DNA of 64,000 nt from Streptomyces sp. NBC_01016 (GTDB lineage: Bacteria; Actinomycetota; Actinomycetes; Streptomycetales; Streptomycetaceae), in NCBI RefSeq assembly GCF_026341035.1, contig NZ_JAPEOQ010000001.1:5332001-5396000 (forward strand). Reading direction: 5' to 3'. Below, piece after piece: positions 40,017-48,928 of the stretch; positions within the stretch are counted from its first letter, which is position 1; each line of letters opens with the position of its first letter. The notes beneath the pieces were generated by a model. That model saw nothing but the letters and a program-made list of their open reading frames with translations. It had not been told where the DNA came from and searched no databases. The position numbers were made by a program, and so were the translations under genes.

Positions 40017-41375
40017 ATGAGCACCCCTGAGACCAGGACCAAGGCCCGCGGAAAGATGAACAACGCGTTCGACCCGAACGCGGCGGAGGGACTGTCCCAG
40101 TCCACCCGCCAACTGATCGAACGCCGCGAGAAGTTGCTGGGCCCCGCCTACCGCCTCTTCTACCAGCAACCACTGCACATCGTGCGCGCCAAGGGCTGTC
40201 GGCTGTGGGACGACGAGGGGAACGAGTACCTCGACGCCTACAACAACGTGGTCTCCGTCGGGCACGCCCACCCGCACGTCGTCGAGGCCATGCACCAGCA
40301 GATGCAGACGCTGTGCACCCACACCCGCTACCTCCAGGAAGGCGTCCTGGACTACGCCGAGGATCTGCTGGCCACCCTCACCGGGCCGGTCGCGGACGGC
40401 CACGCGATGTTCACCTGCACCGGCTCGGAGGCCAACGACCTCGCGCTGCGCATTGCCAAGTACCGCACCGGCAACCAGGGCGTCATCATCACCTCCGAGG
40501 CGTACCACGGCAATTCCGACCAGGTGGCGGGGATCTCGCCGGCCATGGGGGAGAACGCCGTGCTGGGCACCTGGGTGCGCCGCGTGCCGAGCCCGGACTC
40601 GTACCGCATTCCCCGGGAGGGCATGGCGGAATGGTTCGCCGACCACGTGCGCGAGCAGATACGCGAGCTCGAACGCCACGGAGTGGGCGTGGCCGCGTTC
40701 GTCGTCGACTCCCTCTTCAGCTCCGACGGCCTGTACGCCCACCCGACGGACCTCCTCGGCCCGGCCGTCAAGGCGGTGCAGGAGGCCGGCGGGCTGTTCA
40801 TCGCCGACGAGGTGCAGTGCGGGTTCGCGCGCTCGGGGGAGCGGATGTGGGGCTACCAGCGCCACGACGTGCACCCCGACATCGTCACGATGGGCAAGCC
40901 CATGGGCAACGGCTACCCCGTCGCGGGCCTCGCCGTCACCCACGACGCCGTCGCCGAATTCGGCCACGACATGCGGTACTTCAACACCTTCGGCGGCAAC
41001 ACGGTCGCCATCGCCGCGGCCCAGGCAACCTTCGACGTCATCCGTGACGAGAACCTGCTCGACAACTCCCGCAGGGTCGGCGAAGTCCTGCGCGCGGGCC
41101 TCGACGACCTGAGCGAACGCCACCCGGCCATCGGGGACGTCCGCGGGGCGGGCCTGTACGTGGGCGTGGAACTCGTCACCGACCGCGACACCAGGACCCC
41201 GGACCCGGACCTGACCACCGCGGTGGTCAACGGCCTGCGCGAACGCAGGGTCCTGATCTCGGCGACGGGAACGCACGGCAACGTCCTGAAGATCCGCCCG
41301 CCACTGGTCTTCGACACGAACGATGCGGACCATCTGCTGAGCGTCCTGGACGAGGTCCTCGGCGCGAGGCATTAA
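40017..41375 (+). CDS. Class III PLP enzyme, phospho-lyase-like (AGXT2L family)
   Basis: A 452-residue fold-type I PLP enzyme of aminotransferase class III. Motifs: MFTCTGSEANDLALRIAKYRTG, ITSEAYHGNSDQVAGISP, LFIADEVQCGFARSG, and the PLP lysine (about residue 293) in VTMGKPMGNGYP. The short-subunit layout with LFYQQPLHIVRAKGCRLWD and YNNVVSVGHAHPHVVEA resembles ethanolamine-phosphate and 5-phosphohydroxylysine phospho-lyases rather than ordinary transaminases. It follows the APH-type kinase by 48 bases on the same strand. Predicted reaction: loss of phosphate and ammonia from a phosphorylated amino alcohol to give an aldehyde. A plain aminotransferase remains possible. Confidence 0.85.
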   Translation: MSTPETRTKARGKMNNAFDPNAAEGLSQSTRQLIERREKLLGPAYRLFYQQPLHIVRAKGCRLWDDEGNEYLDAYNNVVSVGHAHPHVVEAMHQQMQTLCTHTRYLQEGVLDYAEDLLATLTGPVADGHAMFTCTGSEANDLALRIAKYRTGNQGVIITSEAYHGNSDQVAGISPAMGENAVLGTWVRRVPSPDSYRIPREGMAEWFADHVREQIRELERHGVGVAAFVVDSLFSSDGLYAHPTDLLGPAVKAVQEAGGLFIADEVQCGFARSGERMWGYQRHDVHPDIVTMGKPMGNGYPVAGLAVTHDAVAEFGHDMRYFNTFGGNTVAIAAAQATFDVIRDENLLDNSRRVGEVLRAGLDDLSERHPAIGDVRGAGLYVGVELVTDRDTRTPDPDLTTAVVNGLRERRVLISATGTHGNVLKIRPPLVFDTNDADHLLSVLDEVLGARH

Positions 41376-41452
41376 GTAGGACGCATTGGCTTGGCATTTC
41401 TGAGTCCGCACGCGGTCTTCTCTGCTGAAGTGAGAAGCCCTAGCTTGGTGTC

Positions 41453-41965
41453 ATGGTTGCGAACGACGAGGACCTGGCCACCGCTGAGCAACTGCGCTGG
41501 GGCGTCTCACGCCTGGCGTCCCGGCTAAGGGCGGAACACCTGGGAAGCGCCGAGCCGTTGACCCGGTTGTCGGCCTCGGTGCTGGCGAACCTCAAGCACC
41601 GGGGCCCGCTGGCCATCAGTGAGTTGGCGTCCATCGAGGGGGTCCAGGCGCAGTCGCTGACCCGTGTGGTGCAGGAGCTGGAGCGGCAGGGGAGAGTGAC
41701 GCGCAGTCGGAGCGCCGTCGACAAGCGGCGTCAGGACATCGTGGTCACCGAGGTGGGCGTGGAGGCGCTGCGGGAGCACGTCCGTGACGGCAACGCCTGG
41801 TTGGCCTCCGCGCTGGCGCGAAGCCTTTCGCCGGCCGAGCGCGGACTGTTGCGACTGGCCGGTGAGCTGATGGAGCAACTGGCTCGCGTCGACGTTGAGT
41901 TGGACAGCGGAGACGAATCCGGCGGCGAGGCACGGCGCTCGGACACACGGGGGCGGCCGCGGTGA
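41453..41965 (+). CDS. MarR family transcriptional regulator
   Basis: A 170-residue MarR regulator: QLRWGVSRLASRLRAE, VLANLKHRGPLAISELASIEG, the recognition helix VQAQSLTRVVQELERQGRV, and the wing RSAVDKRRQDIVVTEVGVEAL. Its stop overlaps the start of the Bcr/CflA transporter by 4 bases (GTGA), so both are made together and the regulator probably senses the pump's substrate. ATG 41453 is 77 bases after the phospho-lyase gene. Confidence 0.93.
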   Translation: MVANDEDLATAEQLRWGVSRLASRLRAEHLGSAEPLTRLSASVLANLKHRGPLAISELASIEGVQAQSLTRVVQELERQGRVTRSRSAVDKRRQDIVVTEVGVEALREHVRDGNAWLASALARSLSPAERGLLRLAGELMEQLARVDVELDSGDESGGEARRSDTRGRPR

Positions 41966-43212
41966 TCGCCGGTCGGGCGCGAGCGAGTCGACGGACGGTC
42001 GGGGCGGGGGCCGGTGGCGGCTCACGGGTGCTGCTCCTGGCGGTGCTGGCCGGGCTGGGGGCGGCCAGTCCGCTGGCCACGGACATGTATGTCCCCGGAC
42101 TTCCGGACATGGCTCAGTCGTTGGACACGAGCAGCGCGGGGACGCAGGTGACACTCACCGCGTTTCTGCTCGGCGTCATCGTCGGGCAGCTCGTCCTGGG
42201 GCCGCTGAGCGACATGGTGGGGCGCAGGCCCGTTCTACTGCTGGGTACCTCGGTGTTCGCCCTGTTCGGATTGGGGTGCGCGTTCGCGCCGACGATCGAG
42301 GCGATGACGGTGCTCCGTTTCGGGCAGGGTGTGTCGGGGGCCGCGGGCCTGGTGGTGGGGCGGGCTGTCGTCGTCGACCTGTTCCACGGGGTCGAACTAG
42401 CCCGCGTGTACGGGACGTTGGCGGGGGTCGGCGCGCTGGGGCCTGTGCTCGCTCCAGTGTTGGGCGGGGCCTTGTTGGCGGTGGCGCCGTGGCGGTACGT
42501 GTTCGTGGCGCTCGCGTTCGTCGGTGCCGTCCTGGTGGTGGGTCTTGCGCGCGGCGTACCCGAGTCCCTGCCGCCGCAGCGACGCATCGGGGGCGGGGCC
42601 GGCGGGGCTCTGCGCGCGACGGGGCGCCTCGTGGCGCGACCGACCGTGCTGGCGCCGGTGTTGACCATGGGCTGCATGGGCGCGGCGGTCTTCGCCTACG
42701 TGGCAGGGGCCACGTTCGTGCTGCACGACCTGCTGCGGCTGTCGCCCGCGGTGAGCAGCATCGTCTACGGGGTCAACGCGCTCGGGAACCTGGGAGCCTC
42801 GCTGCTCTACGGGAGACTGGCCCGTCGATTCGCCCCGGAATCGCTGATGGTGGCGGGCGCGGCAGTCGGCTTGGCAGGTCAGGTCGTACTGCTGCTGCTC
42901 GCCGGAACGGTGGGCGTTGGCCTGTTGCCGATCTGGCTGTGCCTGCTGGTGTCGGTGGCGTCTTTCGGATTCCTTTTCCCCGCGCTGACCACAGTGGGGC
43001 AGAGCCGAGGGCGGGAGGCGCCGGGCGCGATGTCGGCGCTCCTCGGTGCGGCGCAGTTCGCATTCGGTGCCGCGGCTTCGCCGCTGGTCGGCTTGTTCGG
43101 CACACGGAGTGCCGCCCCCATGGCATTGGTGATGGGCGCCTTTCTGGCACTGACGACGGTGGGGGCTGTGCTGTGTCGTCGGCAGGGTGCTGCGGTGCGG
43201 GCCGGCGAGTGA
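41962..43212 (+). CDS. Bcr/CflA-type multidrug MFS transporter
   Basis: A 416-residue, 12-helix drug exporter of the DHA1 Bcr/CflA branch. It shows LAGLGAASPLATDMYVPGLP (the family's D-x-Y-x-P element in helix 1), GPLSDMVGRRPVLLLG (motif A) and RFGQGVSGAAGLVVGRAVVVDL (motif B/C region). The start GTG overlaps the MarR stop. Likely exports hydrophobic drugs; relatives also export sulfonamides and bicyclomycin. Confidence 0.93.
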   Translation: MIAGRARASRRTVGAGAGGGSRVLLLAVLAGLGAASPLATDMYVPGLPDMAQSLDTSSAGTQVTLTAFLLGVIVGQLVLGPLSDMVGRRPVLLLGTSVFALFGLGCAFAPTIEAMTVLRFGQGVSGAAGLVVGRAVVVDLFHGVELARVYGTLAGVGALGPVLAPVLGGALLAVAPWRYVFVALAFVGAVLVVGLARGVPESLPPQRRIGGGAGGALRATGRLVARPTVLAPVLTMGCMGAAVFAYVAGATFVLHDLLRLSPAVSSIVYGVNALGNLGASLLYGRLARRFAPESLMVAGAAVGLAGQVVLLLLAGTVGVGLLPIWLCLLVSVASFGFLFPALTTVGQSRGREAPGAMSALLGAAQFAFGAAASPLVGLFGTRSAAPMALVMGAFLALTTVGAVLCRRQGAAVRAGE

Positions 43213-43438
43213 CCCGCAGCCGGCCCGTGTGACCGCTCGGCCTCCCTGCTCGTCGACACGCTCGGCGGAGCGGGCCTGCTCGGCCGTGGGCCAGGACGGT
43301 CTGCTCGGAGTCCGCCCGCGGGTTGCAGCGGCCACCGATCGGCTGCGTGAGCACGCCACCGGAGCCGACCGACGAAGGCCCGGGGGGGCTTGGGCGGCCG
43401 TGCGCCCGGTGAGTAACGCCCCCCGAACCCTCGTGGCG
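43213..43438. other. Convergent intergenic region
   Basis: 226 bases between the transporter and the FG-GAP gene, both ending here. Coding-like composition continues in part of it, but no recognisable gene and no clean hairpin was found. Confidence 0.4.
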
Positions 43439-44866
43439 TCAGTGGCGGGTCGTTGCGCCCAGGGACGAGCCGAAGCGGGCCTTGGTTGTCGGGTGGTCCA
43501 GGTCCTGCGGGGTGAAGAGGATCGAACCCGTGCCGGTCGGGCCGTCCGCCGAGCCGGGGATGACGCTGACCGCGCCGGTGCCGAGGTACTTGCCGGGGGC
43601 GCCGACGGTGAGGTCGGCCGTGCCGTCCGCGTCGTAGTCGCCGGCGGCCACCGCCGAGCCGAAGAGGTCGTTGCCCTCGCTGGAGCCGACCACGCCGGGC
43701 GTGGCCAGGGTGATGGTGTGCGCGCCCTGCGCGTCGAGGCCGGAATCCGCGCCCGGCACGACCGTCACCGCCCCCGCGTTGTTGAACCCGTCCGGGTCAG
43801 TGGCCGTGGTGTCGGCGGTGACGAGGTCGGCGTGGCCGTCGCCGTCGAGGTCGGCGAGGACGCCGGCCCGGCCGGGCTGCGCCTCACCCTCGTAGGCGAC
43901 ACCCGCGCCCATCCCCGAAGCGGTGCCCGGGAACATGCGCATGAGGAAGTCGTCCGGGCCGTCCGAGAAGCTGGTGTCCACGACGATGTCGTCCTTGCCG
44001 TCGCCGGTGACGTCACCGGCGACGATGCTGTAGCCCGCGAACGGCAGGCCGGTCTTGCCCAGTGTCGTGCCCGTGAGGCCCCTGGCAGAACCGGCCAGGA
44101 CGCCGAGGGTGCCCTCGTCCGCCGCGTCGTCTTCGTAGGCGACGGTGGCGAGGTCGGTGTAGCCGTCGCCGTTGACGTCGGCCGACGCGATCTGTCCGGT
44201 CCCGGCACCGCCGCCGGGAGGCGTGAGGGCCTTCATGGCCGGCTTCGGGGTGTCGCGGAGATTAGCGGCCCCCTTCACTACCTGCACCTTCGTCCCGGCC
44301 GCGACCGCGATGTCGGCGCGCCCGTCGTGGTCGAAGTCGCCGACGGCCAGCTTGTCGCCGAAGGCCTGGCGGGCCGTCGGGGTCGGGGCGTGGAAGGCGA
44401 TCGCGTCCGCGCTCAGCCCGCCCTTCGCGCCGAAGACGACGGTGACGGAACCGGCCCCCTTGACGGAGCCGATGGCCTCCCCGCCGGCTCCGATGACCAG
44501 ATCCGCGTACCCGTCGCCGTCCACGTCCCCGACGGCCGTCGCCGAACCGAACCGGTCACCTGCCTCCGGGGTGCCGGGGATGCCCGTGGTGCGCTGGGTG
44601 ATGCCCTTGTGGCGGGTGGTGCGCACGCCCTGCGCGGTGCCGTACGCCACCGAGACGTAGCCGGCCTTCGCGAACCCGGCGATCGTCCCCTCCGGCGCCC
44701 CGACCGCGAGGTCGCCGAAGCCGTCGCCGTCGAAGTCACCCGCGGGGGAGCCCGCGGCCCGGGGCTCGGCCTGCGCCTGCGCGGGCCCCACCAGCAGCGC
44801 GCCTCCCGTCACCGCCAGCGCCGTCGCGCACGCTGCGAGCATCCGTTGCCGTCTCATGCCGTTCAC
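43439..44866 (-). CDS. Secreted FG-GAP/integrin-alpha repeat protein
   Basis: About 475 residues with a Sec signal (RRQRMLAACATALAVTGGALL, cleavage near AQAEP) and a beta-propeller built from seven FG-GAP repeats, each with a calcium-binding loop: DFDGDGFGDL, DVDGDGYADL, DFDHDGRADI, DVNGDGYTDL, DVTGDGKDDI, DLDGDGHADL and DYDADGTADL. The start is best at GTG 44866, five bases after GGGAG; GTG 44872 is too close and ATG 44857 a little far. Such propellers are exported and bind proteins, glycans or cell walls; no catalytic domain is present. It is divergent from the transglycosylase gene. Confidence 0.9.
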   Translation of the reverse strand: MNGMRRQRMLAACATALAVTGGALLVGPAQAQAEPRAAGSPAGDFDGDGFGDLAVGAPEGTIAGFAKAGYVSVAYGTAQGVRTTRHKGITQRTTGIPGTPEAGDRFGSATAVGDVDGDGYADLVIGAGGEAIGSVKGAGSVTVVFGAKGGLSADAIAFHAPTPTARQAFGDKLAVGDFDHDGRADIAVAAGTKVQVVKGAANLRDTPKPAMKALTPPGGGAGTGQIASADVNGDGYTDLATVAYEDDAADEGTLGVLAGSARGLTGTTLGKTGLPFAGYSIVAGDVTGDGKDDIVVDTSFSDGPDDFLMRMFPGTASGMGAGVAYEGEAQPGRAGVLADLDGDGHADLVTADTTATDPDGFNNAGAVTVVPGADSGLDAQGAHTITLATPGVVGSSEGNDLFGSAVAAGDYDADGTADLTVGAPGKYLGTGAVSVIPGSADGPTGTGSILFTPQDLDHPTTKARFGSSLGATTRH

Positions 44867-45374
44867 ACACACTCCCGGTTGTCCTGTGGCTGAGCTGCCG
44901 GTGCGCGGGGATTTCCGAAGGGATTCCCGAGCGGATCCCTTGCGGAGTCCGGCGCATCGACATCACAGCAGACCTCTGGGGCAGGTGACCGGTTGCCCAC
45001 GCCGGGGTGGAGGAGATGTGAACGGCCGGGAATCGCTCTTCCGGCGAAGCCGGTCAAACCCCTCGCGGACCCCTCCGGCTGTGAGCCCACCCATATGAGC
45101 CACGGCACATGCTAGGCGCGGTAGTAGCCGCGGCCGACCGGGAGAGTCGCCGCCGGCGTCCCCTCCGGAGCCTGTCCGAAGTGCCCGATCCGCCGGTTCT
45201 TCGTACCCGGGTAGTACGTCACATCTTTGCGTCCCGCCGTCGCGCGCCGCTAACCCTGACTGAGTTCCGAGTAGCCGGGACCGGCCGGAAGCCTCCGGAA
45301 AGCACCGGCACCGGACATCCGCTCACGACGCACTCCGTGCCGTCCCCCGTATAACCGATGGAGAGTCACCCCTC
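44867..45374. other. Long divergent intergenic region
   Basis: 508 bases between the FG-GAP gene and the transglycosylase gene, without a credible gene. A 7-base inverted repeat AAGGGAT/ATCCCTT lies at 44918-44941 on the FG-GAP side. The 200 bases before the transglycosylase would make an unusually long leader. I looked for the c-di-AMP (ydaO) riboswitch that precedes many Streptomyces wall hydrolases and did not find its conserved blocks. Confidence 0.5.
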
Positions 45375-45902
45375 ATGCAGTTTGTCCAGACGCCGGCGAA
45401 CGCCGACCGCACCGCCCGTACGCGCAAGATCTCCGTCTCCGGCATCGCCGCGGCCGGCGCGATCGCCGCGGCCCTCACCCTGGTCCCCACGCAGGCGCAC
45501 GCCGCCGAGCACACCGGTACGGCCGCCAAGACCGCCACGGCCGCCACGACCACGAAGACCGCGGCGTCCGCCAAGACCTACTCCAACAACCTCGACGGCT
45601 GGATCCGTGAGTCCCTCGACATCATGAAGTCGAAGGGCATCCCCGGCACGTACGAGGGCCTGCACCGCAACATCATGCGCGAGTCCGCCGGCAACCCGAA
45701 CGCCGAGAACGGCTGGGACGTCAACGCCCAGAACGGCACCCCGTCCAAGGGCCTGCTCCAGGTGATCCAGCCCACCTTCGACACGTACCACGTCTCCGGC
45801 ACGGCGAACGATCTGACGGACCCGGTCGCCAACATCACCGCGGCCGCGAATTACGCCGCCGACCGCTACGGCTCCATCGACAACGTCGACTCGGCGTACT
45901 GA
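45375..45902 (+). CDS. Secreted lytic transglycosylase (SLT domain)
   Basis: A 175-residue secreted muralytic enzyme. Signal peptide about residues 1-43 (ISVSGIAAAGAIAAALTLV, cleavage after AHA), an Ala/Thr/Lys-rich linker, then a compact SLT domain (about 75-170): NLDGWIRESLDIMK, the catalytic glutamate in IMRESAGNPNAEN, GTPSKGLLQVIQPTFDTYH and DPVANITAAANYAADRYG. It cleaves the glycan strand of peptidoglycan. Start at ATG 45375. An LCP-family gene follows after 56 bases, so the two wall genes are probably cotranscribed. Confidence 0.93.
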   Translation: MQFVQTPANADRTARTRKISVSGIAAAGAIAAALTLVPTQAHAAEHTGTAAKTATAATTTKTAASAKTYSNNLDGWIRESLDIMKSKGIPGTYEGLHRNIMRESAGNPNAENGWDVNAQNGTPSKGLLQVIQPTFDTYHVSGTANDLTDPVANITAAANYAADRYGSIDNVDSAY

Positions 45903-45958
45903 GCCGCCGGCCGGCCAGCACCGAGCAGTACGTAGCACTGAGCAGTGAGGAAGACCCC

Positions 45959-47110
45959 ATGCCGCACGAGAGCGGGAACGAGCACCAGGCGCACCCGGCC
46001 GATGAACCCGCGGCGCCCGGAGTGCCCGCCTACGGCCCCGCCCGGTTGCGCCGCTCCAAGCACCGCAAGCGCAAGCGCGCCCTGCGCTGGATCGCGGGCG
46101 GCGCCCTGGGTCTGACGCTGGTCGGTGGCGGCGGCGTGGCCTACGCCTGGCAGCACCTCAACGGCAACATCAAGGGCACGGACGTGGACGCCGCCCTCGG
46201 CTCCAACCGGCCCGACGAACAGCACGACGGCGCGATGAACATCCTCCTGCTCGGGTCCGACTCCCGGGCGGGAACCCACGGCGAGTACGGCAGCGGCGTC
46301 ATGGGCGCCCGCGCCGACACGGCGATGGTCCTGCACGTCGACAAGACCCACAAGAAGGCTTCGGTCGTCAGCATCCCGCGTGACACCGAGGTCGACCGCC
46401 CCACCTGCAAGACCTCGCACGGCGACGTCCAGGCGGAGCACAAGGCCGTGTTCAACTCCTCGTACGCGCTGGGCGGGCCCTCCTGCACCGTGAAGACGGT
46501 CGAGAAGATGTCCGGCGTCCGCATGGACCACTATCTCGAGGTCGACTTCAAGGGCTTCCAGAAGATGATCGACGAGCTCGGCGGCGTGGACATCACCACG
46601 CGCAACGCCATCCACGACAGCAACAGCGGCCTCTCCCTGGACTCCGGAAAGCACCGTCTGAAGGGCAAGGACGCACTCGCACTCGTCCGCACCCGGCACG
46701 GCGTGGGCGACGGCAGTGACCTCGGCCGCATCCAGCTCCAGCAGGCGTTCATCAAGGCCCTGATCCACCGCGCCGACACCGTCGACCCGCTGGGCAGCCC
46801 GAGCAAGTCCTACGCCCTGGCGGACACGGCCACCAAGAGCATCAGCGCGGACTCCGAGCTGGCCTCCGCCGACAAACTCCTCGGCCTCGCCAAGGAGTTG
46901 AAGGGCATCAGCCCCGACCGCACCACCATGGTCACCCTGCCGGTCACCTACGACGCGCAGGACGCGGGCCGCGTCCTCCCCCTCGAAAAGGCCTCGCACC
47001 GCGTATGGAAGGCCCTCCGCCACGACCAGCCGGTCCCGAAGAACGCGACGCAGGGCTCGGTGGGCGACCGGACCGATTCACCTGTGGTGTCGTCGAGCGC
47101 GGGCGCCTGA
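45959..47110 (+). CDS. LytR-CpsA-Psr (LCP) family wall-polymer ligase
   Basis: A 383-residue LCP protein, which transfers lipid-linked glycopolymers onto peptidoglycan at the outer face of the membrane. A basic cytoplasmic head (RRSKHRKRKRALRW), one transmembrane helix (about 44-62), then the catalytic domain: MNILLLGSDSR, GARADTAMVLHVDK, VVSIPRDTEVDRP with the conserved pyrophosphate-binding arginine, then ELGGVDI and ALALVRTRHGVGDGSDLGRIQLQQ. The ending (GDRTDSPVVSSSAGA) is disordered. It lies behind a transglycosylase gene in the same direction. Confidence 0.94.
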   Translation: MPHESGNEHQAHPADEPAAPGVPAYGPARLRRSKHRKRKRALRWIAGGALGLTLVGGGGVAYAWQHLNGNIKGTDVDAALGSNRPDEQHDGAMNILLLGSDSRAGTHGEYGSGVMGARADTAMVLHVDKTHKKASVVSIPRDTEVDRPTCKTSHGDVQAEHKAVFNSSYALGGPSCTVKTVEKMSGVRMDHYLEVDFKGFQKMIDELGGVDITTRNAIHDSNSGLSLDSGKHRLKGKDALALVRTRHGVGDGSDLGRIQLQQAFIKALIHRADTVDPLGSPSKSYALADTATKSISADSELASADKLLGLAKELKGISPDRTTMVTLPVTYDAQDAGRVLPLEKASHRVWKALRHDQPVPKNATQGSVGDRTDSPVVSSSAGA

Positions 47111-47261
47111 CGGCCGAACCGTCCGGGCCCAGTTGAGCACCCACGTGCTGGCCGACGGCTCGGGCAGCGTCTTCATCTCCGCCGGTCATGCCGACACCGG
47201 ACTCGTCAGGACGGCCGACGGCTGGCGGGCGACGTCACCGCCGCTCAGGCCGTGTAGGACC

Positions 47262-48740
47262 TCAGTCCGTGTAGACCTCCGCCCGGTCCACGCTCACGAA
47301 CGCGCCGGAGGAGGACGCGTTCTTGTCGCCCGTCACCCGGACCCGCACCGTGTGCGGGCCGTTCGTGAGGCGTGGGCTGAGGTACTGGAGGGTCTCGCCG
47401 GTGCGGATCGCGCCGTAGAAGTCGACGCGCTGCTCGGGCCCGCCGTCGACGCTGATCGCGGCGATGCCGTTACCGGTGTCCTTGACGGACAGCAGGGCGA
47501 TCCGGGTGCCGGTGAAGGAGTACGTCGCGGTGTTGCCCGCCTTGTCGCTCCAGTGGTCGTCGCTCCAGAAGCACTGCGCCGCGCAGCCCGTACCGGAGTT
47601 CCACGTGCCGGTGTACTTGACGGAGCCGGACCCGCTGGAGCGGCCGTCGTCGTTGATCCAGTGGTTGCCCGATCCGGGGTCGCCGGAGGGCAGGTTCTGG
47701 GTGGCGCCCATGGCGAGCGGTGTGCCGAGGTTCGGGCTGCCGTCGGCGTTCCAACTGATCTTCTGGGCGCGGGTCGTACGGTTGTTGTAGGTGTTCGTCG
47801 ACGTGGTCTTGGCGTGGTAGATCAGCCAATCCTCCTTGCCGTCCGGGGACTTGAAGAAGGCGTGGTGACCGGGGCCGAACACGCCGCGGTCGTCGGCGCG
47901 CTTGAAGACCGGCCCGTCGTGCTGCTTCCAGTTGCCGGCCACGAGCGGGTCGGCGCCGTCCGCAAGCGACATCATCCACACCTGGTAGTCGGGCTTGCCC
48001 GTGTCGCAGGTCGAATACGTCATCCACGTACGGCCGTTGCGGTTCAGGAACTCCGGGCCCTCGCGGACCTCGGGGCAGCCGCCGGCGCCGTCGATGGCGA
48101 CCGCGTCGCCCGAGACGGTGTACGGGTTCGACATCGGCGCGATGTTGAGGCCGTTGTGCTGGTACTGGTTGATGCCGCTGTACGCCAGGTAGAGCTTGCC
48201 GTTGTGCTGGAGGATGCCCGGGTCGATCGCGAAGTCGTTGGCGTGGTTGGGCGGCGTGAGCTTCGCCTTGAAGTGGTACGGGCCGGTCGGGTCGTCGCCC
48301 TCCGACTCCAGGACGTAGAGGCGGTGGTGGTCGTCCGTGCCGTCGTCGGCCGTGTAGTACATGTACCAGTGCCCGCCGGAGCGGTAGAACTCCGGCGCCC
48401 AGATGTGCTGGTTGCGCGAGGCGTCGCTGTCCGTCCACACCGTCTTCGGGTCGGCGTCGAGCAGCGTGGCCAGGGAGGGCGAGCTCCACATCTTGATGCT
48501 GTCGCCCTGGGTGGTGGTGAGGTGGTAGGCCCCGTTCGCGTAGGAAAGGAACGGGTCAGGACCGGTGTTGAGCGGATTGCGGAAGGTGCTCGATGCGGCC
48601 GCAGACGATGCCGGCTTCTGCGCGGAGGCCGGCGCGGCCTTCTCCGCGGTGGCCTGCGTCGCGCTGACCAGGCCGGCGAACAGGGCGATCAACGCGGCTG
48701 CCAGACCGGCGACCAGGGCGGCACGGTGTCGTGCGCGCAT
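47262..48740 (-). CDS. Secreted glycoside hydrolase family 43 enzyme (arabinanase/arabinofuranosidase-like)
   Basis: A 492-residue secreted GH43. Sec signal about residues 1-33 (MRARHRAALVAGLAAALIALF ... ATQATA), an Ala-rich linker, the five-bladed propeller domain and a C-terminal galactose-binding-like beta-sandwich (about 365-490, from VKYTGTWNSGT to DRAEVYTD). The three acidic residues of the family are visible: base in NTGPDPFLSY, pKa modulator in DFAIDPGILQHNG, acid in VREGPEFLNR. ATG 48740 follows GGAGAAG. A perfect LacI-type palindrome lies 9 bases upstream of the start, and the divergent gene is a LacI regulator. Likely acts on arabinose-containing plant polymers. Confidence 0.9.
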   Translation of the reverse strand: MRARHRAALVAGLAAALIALFAGLVSATQATAEKAAPASAQKPASSAAASSTFRNPLNTGPDPFLSYANGAYHLTTTQGDSIKMWSSPSLATLLDADPKTVWTDSDASRNQHIWAPEFYRSGGHWYMYYTADDGTDDHHRLYVLESEGDDPTGPYHFKAKLTPPNHANDFAIDPGILQHNGKLYLAYSGINQYQHNGLNIAPMSNPYTVSGDAVAIDGAGGCPEVREGPEFLNRNGRTWMTYSTCDTGKPDYQVWMMSLADGADPLVAGNWKQHDGPVFKRADDRGVFGPGHHAFFKSPDGKEDWLIYHAKTTSTNTYNNRTTRAQKISWNADGSPNLGTPLAMGATQNLPSGDPGSGNHWINDDGRSSGSGSVKYTGTWNSGTGCAAQCFWSDDHWSDKAGNTATYSFTGTRIALLSVKDTGNGIAAISVDGGPEQRVDFYGAIRTGETLQYLSPRLTNGPHTVRVRVTGDKNASSSGAFVSVDRAEVYTD

Positions 48741-48749
48741 GAGCTTCTC

Positions 48750-48765
48750 CTTACATCGATGTAAG
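48750..48765. promoter_or_regulatory. LacI-type operator at the GH43 start
   Basis: The perfect 16-base palindrome CTTACATCGATGTAAG with a central CG, overlapping the leader of the GH43 gene. The divergent LacI regulator is the probable ligand. Confidence 0.8.
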
Positions 48766-48928
48766 TCCCGAGGCTTCTGGACGGTAGGGAAGGGGCAGAG
48801 GCGTGTCAACGCGGCGGCTGGGACGGCGAGTCGGCCACCAACGGCGATCCGGCCAAGAGGTGCAGCCGGGTGGATACGCTCACTGGCGGCGGACGGAGTG
48901 GACGGGGTGAGCGGAAGGGGTGAGCGGC

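Noticed and set aside
45109..45374. Possible c-di-AMP (ydaO) riboswitch before the transglycosylase gene
   Set aside because: Many Streptomyces wall hydrolases have one and the leader is long enough, but the conserved blocks of that RNA are not found in order; only a GCTAACC match is present.
47111..47261. Fragment ADTGLVRTADGWRAT on the plus strand as a SnoaL/NTF2-like gene tail
   Set aside because: The match is a dozen residues and there is no upstream body; too weak to call.
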